NCBI GenBank assembly: GCA_965364735.1 | Contig: CBDTYW010000062.1 | Span: 1 to 16,179, forward strand | DNA length: 16,179 nt | Direction of reading: 5' to 3' | DNA from: CBDTYW01 sp965364735 | GTDB taxonomy: Bacteria; Actinomycetota; Nitriliruptoria; Nitriliruptorales; Nitriliruptoraceae | Shown: piece after piece, positions 1 through 6,279 of the stretch | Numbering within the stretch: position 1 is the first letter of the stretch | Layout of the letters: each line of letters starts with the position of its first letter | Position numbers and translations under genes: made by a program | Notes under the pieces: model-generated | Seen by the model: only the letters and a program-made list of their open reading frames with translations | The model's database searches: none | Told to the model about the DNA's origin: nothing

Positions 1-908
1 TCGCGCGACGACTCGTCGCGCAGGTCCCGGATGCCGTTGATGCGGCTCTTCTGGATGAGGTCGGCGATCCGCAGCAGGAGCGTGGTCTTGTTCACCTGGT
101 ACGGGATCTCGCTGACGATGATCCGCGGCAGATTGCCGCTGCGCATCTCGGTGCTGGCGACGGCCTCGATCGTGACCGCGCCCTTGCCCGTGAGGTAGGC
201 GTCGCGGATGCCGTCGCCGTCGATGATGCGCGCGCCGGTGGGGAAGTCCGGCGCGGGGACCATCTTCATCAGGTGTGCGACGGTCGCGTCGGGCTTCGTG
301 ATCATGTGCAGGCAGGCGTTGATCACCTCGCCGAGGTTGTGCGGGGCGATGTTGGTCGCCATGCCGACCGCGATCCCGCTCGCGCCGTTGACGAGCAGGT
401 TCGGGAAGCGCGAAGGCAGGACGGTCGGCTCGGTCTCGTAGCCGTCGTAGTTCGGCTTGAAGTCGACGGTCTCCTCGTCGATCCCGGCGAGCAGCTCCAT
501 CGCGAGGATCGACAGGCGCGCCTCGGTGTAGCGCATCGCGGCAGGCGGGTCGCCGTCGACGGATCCGAAGTTGCCGTGCCCGTCGACGAGCGGCTCACGC
601 GTGGAGAAGTCCTGAGCCATGCGGACGAGCGCGTCGTAGATCGAGGAGTCGCCGTGCGGGTGGTAGTGCTTCATCACCTCACCGACGGCGGACGCGCACT
701 TGCGGTGCGGGCGGTTCGGACGCAGCCCCGACTCCCACATCGAGTACAGGATCCGTCGCTGCACGGGCTTCAGGCCGTCGCGCGCGTCGGGGAGGGCGCG
801 ACCGACGATGACCGACATCGAGTACTCGAGGAACGACTGCTCCATGCGGTCGACGATCGAGACGTCCTGGACGCCGGCGTCGGTGACGAGGTCGAGCTGT
901 TCAGACAT
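1..908 (-). CDS. gyrA: DNA gyrase subunit A, N-terminal part (cut by window edge)
   Basis: This is the breakage-reunion subunit of a type IIA topoisomerase, which works with GyrB to introduce negative supercoils. About 302 residues are visible, from ATG at 906-908 to the window edge. The quinolone-resistance region reads HPHGDSSIYD (residues 83-92), so the positions equivalent to E. coli Ser83 and Asp87 are Ser88 and Asp92, the usual susceptible state. The catalytic tyrosine is Tyr127 in AAMRYTEARL. Further GyrA blocks are GNFGS (113-117), PSRFPNLLVNGASGIAVGMATN, and RDLRDESSR at the edge. The start codon lies inside the last codons of gyrB (8-nt overlap), so the two are almost certainly co-translated. 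ParC is the alternative; the diagnostic C-terminal GyrA-box region lies outside the window. The family is certain and gyrase is preferred because the partner is GyrB-like. Confidence 0.88.
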   Translation of the reverse strand, partial: MSEQLDLVTDAGVQDVSIVDRMEQSFLEYSMSVIVGRALPDARDGLKPVQRRILYSMWESGLRPNRPHRKCASAVGEVMKHYHPHGDSSIYDALVRMAQDFSTREPLVDGHGNFGSVDGDPPAAMRYTEARLSILAMELLAGIDEETVDFKPNYDGYETEPTVLPSRFPNLLVNGASGIAVGMATNIAPHNLGEVINACLHMITKPDATVAHLMKMVPAPDFPTGARIIDGDGIRDAYLTGKGAVTIEAVASTEMRSGNLPRIIVSEIPYQVNKTTLLLRIADLIQKSRINGIRDLRDESSR

Positions 909-2871
909 CGAGGTTCTCCGCGAACTTCGCCTTGGAGACGATCCAGTTCTTGCGCGGCTCCGTCGAGGAGCCCATCAGCAGGTCGAACGTGTCGCCGGCA
1001 AGATCGAAGTCTGCGGTGACGCGGAGCAGCGTCCGCTGGGCCGGGTCCATCGTGGTCGCCCAGAGCTGGTCGGCGTCCATCTCCCCGAGGCCCTTGAACC
1101 GGGTGACGTCGATCTTCTCCGCGCCTTTGAAGACCGTCTTGTGCAGCTTCACCCGCTCCGCCTCGGTCATCGCGTAGGCCTTCTTCGAGCCCTTGCGGAG
1201 CTGGTAGAGCGGCGGCTGCGCGAGGTAGAGGTGGCCGCGCTGGATGAGCTCCGGCATGAGGCGATAGAAGAACGTCAGCAGCAACGTCGTGATGTGGCCG
1301 CCGTCGACGTCGGCGTCGGCCATCAGGATGATGCGGTTGTAGCGCAGCTTGCTGTAGTCGAACTCGGGCTTCACCCCGGTCCCGATCGCCTTCACCAGCG
1401 CCTGGATCTCGAGGTTCGCCAGCGCCTTGCTGAGCTGGGCCTTCTCGACGTTGAGGACCTTGCCGCGCAGAGGGAGGATCGCCTGGGTGTGGCGGTCGCG
1501 CGCCATCTTGGACGAACCGCCGGCCGAGTCACCCTCGACGATGTAGAGCTCGGTCTCGTCCGGGTTGCGTGAGGTGCAGTCGGCGAGCTTGCCGGGAAGC
1601 CCCGCGGAGTTCGAGTCCAGCAGTCCCTTGCGTCGGGTCAGCTCGCGCGCGGCCTTGGCCGCCTTGCGGGAGCGGGCTGCGACGACGGCGCGACCGACGA
1701 TCTTGTTGCCGGCGGTCTTGTTCTTCGCGAGCCAGGCGGTGAGCTCCTCGGTGACGGCCTGCTCGACGTAGCCCTTCGCGATCGTGGAACCGAGCCGGCC
1801 CTTGGTCTGGCCCTCGAACTGCGGGTCCGGCAGCTTCAGCGAGATCACGGCGACCAGCCCCTCGCGCAGGTCAGAGCCCTCGAGGTTCGGGTCCTTCTTG
1901 GTCATGGCCCGCGAGTTCTTCGCGAAGTCCTTCATGACGCGCGTGATCGCCGTCCGGAAGCCCTCCTCGTGCGTGCCTCCGTCGGCGGTGCGCACGACGT
2001 TGACGTAGCTGCGGGTGTGGTCGTCGTGGAAGTGCTCGGTCCACGTGAACGCCATGTCGACCGCGAGCTGCTTGCCGTCGACCTCTGCCGTGTGGTTGAT
2101 GTGGATCGTCGGGGCGAGCGCCTCCTTGCCCCGCAGCAGGATGTCGACGAAGTCCGCGAGCCCGGCGGGGAAGTGGAACTGCTCCTTCGTGCCCTCGCGG
2201 TCATCGATCAGGTCGATCGTGAGGCCGGGGTTCAGCAGGGCGGTCTCGCGCAGTCGCTGGGCGACGGTGGCGCGGACGAACAGGGTGGTCTCGAAGATGT
2301 CGTCGTCGGGCCAGAAGCGGACGGTCGTGCCGTGCCCGGACTTCTTGCCGGCCTTGCGGAGGTTCTTGATCGTGTCGCCGCGGGCGAAGCTGATCGTGTG
2401 ACGGTGGCCGTCGCGGACGACCTCGACCTCGGTCAGCGTCGACAAGGCGTTGACGACCGAGACGCCGACCCCGTGCAGGCCGCCCGACACGGCGTAGGTC
2501 TGGGTGTCGAACTTGCCCCCGGCGTGCAGCGTGGTCAGCGCGAGCTCGACGGCCGGCTTCTTCTCGGTCGGGTGCTTGTCGACCGGGATGCCGCGGCCGT
2601 CGTCGATGACTTCGCATCCGCCGTCCTCGAGCAACGTGACGGTGATCTGTGTGCAGTGCCCGGCGAGGTGTTCGTCGACGGCGTTGTCCACGACCTCCCA
2701 CACGAGGTGGTGCAGGCCACGGCTGTCGGTCGAGCCGATGTACATCGCGGGGCGTCTCCGGACGCCCTCAAGTCCCTTGAGGACGCTGATGCTCCCGGCG
2801 TCGTACGCCTTCTTGGCCTGCTTCGCTGCCACACCTGCTCGCTTCGCATCGTTCTCGCACGTCCGCCCCAC
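901..2871 (-). CDS. gyrB: DNA gyrase subunit B
   Basis: This is the ATPase subunit of the type IIA topoisomerase, about 656 residues, a normal Gram-positive GyrB length. The GHKL ATPase domain shows RRRPAMYIGSTD (38-49), EVVDN (59-63), DDGRGIPV (90-97) and GGLHGVGVSVVNALS (from 130). The transducer has GGTHEEGF (298-304). The TOPRIM domain has EGDSAGG (446-452) and DADVDGGHI (519-527), supplying the metal-binding acidic residues. The C-terminus is clearly GyrB-like: ARELTRRK, LPGKLADC, KGLGEMDADQLW and a terminal NLDV. A few N-terminal features (GSTDSRGL, MADADVDG) also occur in actinobacterial ParE, so ParE is a minor alternative. The GTG at 2871 is the longest start. A second GTG at 2832 (codon 14) follows a GCAGG sequence and would fit a -10 box at 2870-2875, so the true protein may be 13 residues shorter. 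It is followed by gyrA with an 8-nt overlap. Confidence 0.88.
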   Translation of the reverse strand: MGRTCENDAKRAGVAAKQAKKAYDAGSISVLKGLEGVRRRPAMYIGSTDSRGLHHLVWEVVDNAVDEHLAGHCTQITVTLLEDGGCEVIDDGRGIPVDKHPTEKKPAVELALTTLHAGGKFDTQTYAVSGGLHGVGVSVVNALSTLTEVEVVRDGHRHTISFARGDTIKNLRKAGKKSGHGTTVRFWPDDDIFETTLFVRATVAQRLRETALLNPGLTIDLIDDREGTKEQFHFPAGLADFVDILLRGKEALAPTIHINHTAEVDGKQLAVDMAFTWTEHFHDDHTRSYVNVVRTADGGTHEEGFRTAITRVMKDFAKNSRAMTKKDPNLEGSDLREGLVAVISLKLPDPQFEGQTKGRLGSTIAKGYVEQAVTEELTAWLAKNKTAGNKIVGRAVVAARSRKAAKAARELTRRKGLLDSNSAGLPGKLADCTSRNPDETELYIVEGDSAGGSSKMARDRHTQAILPLRGKVLNVEKAQLSKALANLEIQALVKAIGTGVKPEFDYSKLRYNRIILMADADVDGGHITTLLLTFFYRLMPELIQRGHLYLAQPPLYQLRKGSKKAYAMTEAERVKLHKTVFKGAEKIDVTRFKGLGEMDADQLWATTMDPAQRTLLRVTADFDLAGDTFDLLMGSSTEPRKNWIVSKAKFAENLDV

Positions 2872-2875
2872 GGTA
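2870..2875 (-). promoter_or_regulatory. -10-like hexamer TACCGT before gyrB
   Basis: Read on the minus strand this is TACCGT inside ACTACCGTGGG. It fits the actinobacterial TANNNT -10 pattern, and the same 11 bases occur upstream of kaiB. It overlaps the longest gyrB start codon. If it is the real -10, translation must begin downstream, with GTG at 2832 the best candidate. No convincing -35 hexamer is visible. Confidence 0.3.
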
Positions 2876-2970
2876 GTCAGCCGCTCCGACGCAACCGCAC
2901 ATCCGGTGCGCGTCCGCCGGGGACATGCGCGTTATCGTGCGGTCATCTGCATCCTCTGCTCGGAGCTGTC
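2872..2970. promoter_or_regulatory. Divergent gyrB / mscS intergenic region
   Basis: This 99-bp spacer separates two diverging genes and must carry both promoters. It contains a short hairpin, CGCAC-ATCCG-GTGCG (2896-2910), and a TATCGT hexamer on the plus strand (2933-2938). A GGAG Shine-Dalgarno sequence sits 5 nt before the mscS ATG. No small RNA or ORF is supported here. Confidence 0.5.
2933..2938 (+). promoter_or_regulatory. -10-like hexamer TATCGT before mscS
   Basis: TATCGT matches the TANNNT -10 pattern and would place transcription start about 25 nt before the ATG at 2971. It belongs to a set of TAYCGT boxes found before four gene starts in the window. There is no recognisable -35 element, so it remains tentative. 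Confidence 0.3.
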
Positions 2971-3888
2971 ATGGTCCGCCCACTCCTGCTCGCCACCGAC
3001 GCGGGCGCCACCGATGCCCCGATCGTCCTGGAACCTGTCGCGTCGTTCAGCGACGCGTTCACGATCCTGAAGGACTCGATGCTCGACCTGTTCCAGGGGT
3101 TCGTCGCGAACATCCCGTTCATGGTCGTCGGCACGATCATCATCGTCGTCGGGGTCTTCGCCTCGCGGTATGCCGGGGCCGCGACGCAGAAGGCGGTCAG
3201 CAGGACCAGCGCCGAGATCACGGTCGCGAACCTCGGAAGCCGCATCGTGCGGGCCAGCGTCATGCTGATCTTCCTCCTGCTCGCGCTGGCCATCGCGGGG
3301 ATCCCGGTCGGCAGCGCGCTCGCCGGGCTCGGGATCATGGGGCTGGCCGTCGCCTTCGCCCTGCAGAGCATCCTCGAGAACTTCATCGCCGGGATCCTGA
3401 TGCTGATCCGCAAGCCGTTCATCGTCGGTGACCAGATCATCACCAACGACATGGAGGGCACGGTCGCCGACATCAACCTCCGCGTGACCAAGCTCGTCGA
3501 CTACGACGGCGAGCAGCTGCTCGTTCCCAACGCGCAGGTCTTCTCCAACCCGATCGTGAACCTCACGACGAACGGGCGTCGACGGACGAGCTTCACCGTC
3601 GGCATCGACTACCGCGACGACCACGACGCCGCCGGCGAGATCATCACCGCAGCGGTGCAGGGCGTCGACGGCGTGCTGTCGACACCTCCCGCCCAGGTGC
3701 TCTGCATCGCGCTGGGGGAGTCCTCCGTGGACTTCGAGGTCCGCTACTGGACGCAGCCTGACATCTCGACCGTCCGTGCCGTGCAGGACCGGGCCCTGCG
3801 CGCGAGCAAGTCCGCGATCGAGGCAGCCGGCATGACGATCCCGTGGCCGATCCGGACGCTGGCGTGGGACGAAGCGCCGACTCCCTGA
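2971..3888 (+). CDS. mscS: MscS-family mechanosensitive ion channel
   Basis: A small-conductance mechanosensitive channel in the cytoplasmic membrane, which releases solutes on hypo-osmotic shock. It has 305 residues, close to E. coli MscS (286). After a roughly 40-residue lead come three hydrophobic segments: about 47-68, 92-112 and the pore-lining TM3 at about 114-146. TM3 and its continuation are the family signature, GLAVAFALQSILENF then AGILMLIRKPFIVGDQI, equivalent to the glycine/alanine-packed TM3 of MscS. The beta domain follows with EGTVADINLRVTKL and the hallmark VPN (LLVPNAQV, from 183), then a C-terminal alpha/beta vestibule domain. ATG 2971 is chosen because GGAG lies 5 nt upstream; in-frame codons extending further left run antisense through gyrB. 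It diverges from gyrB and precedes kaiB by 202 nt, so it is probably a single-gene unit. Confidence 0.93.
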   Translation: MVRPLLLATDAGATDAPIVLEPVASFSDAFTILKDSMLDLFQGFVANIPFMVVGTIIIVVGVFASRYAGAATQKAVSRTSAEITVANLGSRIVRASVMLIFLLLALAIAGIPVGSALAGLGIMGLAVAFALQSILENFIAGILMLIRKPFIVGDQIITNDMEGTVADINLRVTKLVDYDGEQLLVPNAQVFSNPIVNLTTNGRRRTSFTVGIDYRDDHDAAGEIITAAVQGVDGVLSTPPAQVLCIALGESSVDFEVRYWTQPDISTVRAVQDRALRASKSAIEAAGMTIPWPIRTLAWDEAPTP

Positions 3889-3910
3889 CGATGGATTGTC
3901 CGTTGTGGCC

Positions 3911-3927
3911 CGCTTTGCCTGCAAGCG
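3911..3927 (+). terminator. Possible weak terminator hairpin after mscS
   Basis: CGCTT and AAGCG form a perfect 5-bp stem around a 7-nt loop, 22 nt after the mscS stop. A further GCGCC/GGCGC pair lies at 3962-3981. Neither has a T-tract, so intrinsic termination is only a suggestion. Confidence 0.22.
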
Positions 3928-3981
3928 CGGAGGTCGTTGGGTGTCTCAGCCACTCCTCGGAGCGCCGGATCCGGGTGGCGC

Positions 3982-3997
3982 AGGTGATGGGTCACCT
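3982..3997. promoter_or_regulatory. Inverted repeat, candidate operator of the kaiB operon
   Basis: AGGTGA-TGGG-TCACCT is a perfect 6-bp inverted repeat with a 4-nt centre. It ends 10 nt before a TACCGT -10-like box, so it covers the expected -35 position. It is a plausible binding site for a dimeric regulator of kaiB and the kinase gene. No regulator gene in the window is an obvious partner. Confidence 0.35.
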
Positions 3998-4007
3998 CGC
4001 GGCGCAC

Positions 4008-4013
4008 TACCGT
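4008..4013 (+). promoter_or_regulatory. -10-like hexamer TACCGT before kaiB
   Basis: It lies within ACTACCGTGGG (4006-4016), the same 11 bases seen before gyrB. Transcription would start near 4020, giving a leader of about 70 nt to the kaiB ATG. The -35 area is occupied by the inverted repeat at 3982-3997 and does not look like TTGACA. Confidence 0.33.
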
Positions 4014-4090
4014 GGGCGGGCGCAGACGCATCTCGCGCCCGCGGAGACGACGACCGCCACATCGGAGGCGGCCACCACGAGGGGCGATCG

Positions 4091-4369
4091 ATGTCCACCC
4101 GCCACCTGCTTCGCCTGTACGTGACCGGCACGACCGCGCGCTCCGACCTCGCCGTGCGCAACCTCGAGCGCATCATGGGTGAAGGGCTCGTCGACCAGTA
4201 CGAGCTCGAGATCATCGACGTGCTGGAACGGCCACAGCTGGCCGAGGACGAGAAGATCATCGCCACGCCGACGCTGATCCGGCACCTTCCGGCGCCCGCG
4301 CGCCGGATCATCGGGGACTTCTCCGACCGCGAGCAGGTCATCGATGGGCTGGACCTGAAGCCGGCCTGA
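4091..4369 (+). CDS. kaiB: KaiB family circadian clock / fold-switch protein
   Basis: A 92-residue stand-alone KaiB (cyanobacterial KaiB is about 102). In the cyanobacterial oscillator, KaiB switches from a tetrameric ground fold to a thioredoxin-like fold and binds the CI ring of KaiC. The family pattern runs end to end: LRLYVTG (7-13), YELEIIDVLERPQLAEDEKI (37-56), ATPTL (58-62), RIIGDFSDRE (72-81) and GLDL (86-89). The Gly86 and Asp88 positions linked to fold switching are kept. One tract proline (T. elongatus Pro71) is Ala68, and the C-terminal acidic tail is missing. The start is ATG 4091, preceded by GAGGGG at 6-nt spacing. A longer in-frame TTG start at 3896 would add an unconserved, low-complexity extension. 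The KaiC-kinase fusion begins 50 nt downstream, consistent with an operon. The SasA N-terminal domain is related, but here the protein is free-standing. Confidence 0.94.
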   Translation: MSTRHLLRLYVTGTTARSDLAVRNLERIMGEGLVDQYELEIIDVLERPQLAEDEKIIATPTLIRHLPAPARRIIGDFSDREQVIDGLDLKPA

Positions 4370-4419
4370 TCGCCGACACGCCGAGCACGCCTGTGCCCGA
4401 CCCCGGAGTCACTCCGTAC

Positions 4420-6279
4420 ATGAACCATGGAACCGACAACCCGATCAGCAAGATCGAGACGCACATCCCCGGTCTCGACGACATCACCTGCGGCGGGCTT
4501 CCGGAGGGACGGATGACGCTGATCGTCGGCTCGTCGGGATCGGGCAAGACGATCTTCGCCGTGCAGTTCCTCGCTGAGGCGATGGCTCGGGGGGAGTCGA
4601 CGGTCTTCGTCACCTTCGAGGAGCCCCCGAGCGACATCAAGCGCAACGTCCTGTCGCTCGGGTGGGATCTGGAGCAGCTGGAGCGTGACGGCAAGCTCGC
4701 CTTCGTCGACGCGTCTCCCGAGCCCTCGCAGGACGTGCCCGTCAGCGGCGACCACGACCTCGAGGCGCTGCTCTCCCTCATCGCACACACCGTCGACAAG
4801 GTCGGCGCGACACGTGTGGCGGTCGACTCGCTGGGCTCGGCCTTCTCGCACCTCACCGAGGCCTCGGCGGTTCGCGCTGAGCTGCGCCGGGTCGCGGCGG
4901 CCCTCGGGTCGATGCAGGTCACGACCCTGCTCACGGCCGAGCGGGTCGACGAGTATGGGGGCATCTCACGGTTCGGCGTCGAGGAGTTCGTCGCCGACAA
5001 CGTCATCATCTTGCGCAACGTGCTCGATGACGAGCAGCGGCGACGGACCGTCGAGGTGCTCAAGCTCCGCGGCGCGGCGCACCTGAAGGGCGAGTACCCC
5101 TTCACGATCGTCGCGGACTCCGGCGTGCACGTGGTCCCGCTCTCGCCGAGCGTCTCGCCGGCACCTTCGCCCACCTCGACGTCGACGATCGAGCCTCCGT
5201 ACGTGACGGGCATCGGCGACGGACGGGAGGTCGATGATCTCCGCCGCCGCCTGCGTCGGGCGGCCCTCGAGTACGAGGACCTGTCGTCCCTGCTCCAGAG
5301 CGTGATGGCCGACAACGCGGACGGGATCATGATCCTGTCGTCGACCGGCGACATCCTCATGGCGAACCCGGCAGCCGGCACGCTCTTCGGCCGCGACGCA
5401 CGGGCCCTGGTCGGCGAGCCCTTCGGAGCCCCGATCAGCCACAGCAGCGGGGTGACGCTGCTGGACGTCCAGTCACGGTCCGGGTCGATGATCGTGGAGA
5501 TGCGCATCAACACGTCGGTCTGGTCGGCGGAGCCCGTCACGGTCGTGACGCTCCGGGACATCTCCGAGCGCCATGAGGCCGAGCAGGCGCTGCGAGCGTT
5601 CGTGTCGACTGCCTCGCACGAGCTGAAGACCCCGTTGACGACGATGGTCGGGTTCACCTCGACGATGCGGAGCCACTGGCACGAGCTCGATGACGACCGC
5701 AAGCTCAGCTACCTCGAGATCATCGAGCAGCAGGCGGATCGGCTCGGGAGGCTCGCGGACGACCTGCTGCGCACCGCGCGCTTCGATGCTGGTGCCTACG
5801 AGCTCGACCTCAGGCCGCTGGACGTCGAGCTGGTGCTGCGTCACGCGGCGCTGGTGAGCCCGGTGGAGTTCGAGACGCGGCTGCTCTGCCCGCCGGGGAC
5901 GAGGTTCTGGGCCGACACAGACCGCCTTGAGGAGCTGCTGATCAACTACCTCTCCAACGCGGACAAGTACGGCGCGCCGCCGATCGTGGTGGAGGTCACG
6001 ACGAACGACGGGTTCGTCGAGGTCGCCGTGGTGGATCACGGCGAGGGGGTCTCGCCGTCCTTCCAGCCGCACCTGTTCACGCGCTTCGCCCGGGACACGC
6101 AGGGCAGCGTCCGGGAGAAGCCCGGCTCAGGCCTCGGTCTGTCGATCGTCCGCTCGGTCGCGCGTGCCCTTGGCGGCGAGGCGTACCACCGTCACAACCC
6201 CGGTGGGGGTGCACGGTTCGTCTTCACCGTTCCCGAAGCGACGCCCGAGAGGATCGCGAGTGCCGATCGAGAGAACTGA
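4420..6279 (+). CDS. KaiC-domain / PAS / sensor histidine kinase fusion
   Basis: A cytoplasmic hybrid of about 619 residues with no membrane segments. Residues 10-245 are one KaiC/RecA-type ATPase domain, closest to the CI half of cyanobacterial KaiC: Walker A GSSGSGKT (37-44), catalytic glutamates TFEE (E67, E68), Walker B AVDS (D136), RFGVEEFVADNVIILRNV (184-201), the KLR inter-subunit motif (215-217) and KGEYPFTI. A Ser/Pro/Thr linker (about 242-262) and a probable coiled coil (about 270-295) lead to a PAS domain (about 291-385). HisKA has SHELKTP with His400. HATPase_c has an N-box (N509, N513), a G1 box DHGEG (539-543) and a G2 box GSGLGLSIV (569-577), so the kinase looks active. There is no receiver domain and no nearby response regulator. 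ATG 4420 (GGAG 12 nt upstream) is preferred over an in-frame GTG at 4393, which would add nine residues. It lies directly after kaiB and overlaps the next gene by 20 nt. Confidence 0.92.
   Translation: MNHGTDNPISKIETHIPGLDDITCGGLPEGRMTLIVGSSGSGKTIFAVQFLAEAMARGESTVFVTFEEPPSDIKRNVLSLGWDLEQLERDGKLAFVDASPEPSQDVPVSGDHDLEALLSLIAHTVDKVGATRVAVDSLGSAFSHLTEASAVRAELRRVAAALGSMQVTTLLTAERVDEYGGISRFGVEEFVADNVIILRNVLDDEQRRRTVEVLKLRGAAHLKGEYPFTIVADSGVHVVPLSPSVSPAPSPTSTSTIEPPYVTGIGDGREVDDLRRRLRRAALEYEDLSSLLQSVMADNADGIMILSSTGDILMANPAAGTLFGRDARALVGEPFGAPISHSSGVTLLDVQSRSGSMIVEMRINTSVWSAEPVTVVTLRDISERHEAEQALRAFVSTASHELKTPLTTMVGFTSTMRSHWHELDDDRKLSYLEIIEQQADRLGRLADDLLRTARFDAGAYELDLRPLDVELVLRHAALVSPVEFETRLLCPPGTRFWADTDRLEELLINYLSNADKYGAPPIVVEVTTNDGFVEVAVVDHGEGVSPSFQPHLFTRFARDTQGSVREKPGSGLGLSIVRSVARALGGEAYHRHNPGGGARFVFTVPEATPERIASADREN

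Noticed and set aside
273..1572. Plus-strand open frames opposite gyrA and gyrB
   Set aside because: Antisense shadows of genes with clear topoisomerase motifs on the minus strand.
1..2871. Topoisomerase IV (parC/parE) instead of gyrase
   Set aside because: The GyrB C-terminus (LPGKLADC, GLGEMDADQLW, terminal NLDV) and PDPQFEGQTK favour gyrase. Some N-terminal ParE-like residues and the lack of dnaA/dnaN/recF nearby keep this only as a minor alternative.
1969..2970. Long N-terminal extension of the MscS frame (plus strand, antisense to gyrB)
   Set aside because: It lies wholly antisense to gyrB and its intergenic spacer, has no conserved sequence, and the ATG at 2971 with GGAG gives a normal MscS.
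3891..4124. Small ORF of about 77 codons between mscS and kaiB, overlapping the kaiB start
   Set aside because: No good ribosome-binding site and no recognisable sequence; it would overlap kaiB out of frame and run through the proposed promoter and operator.
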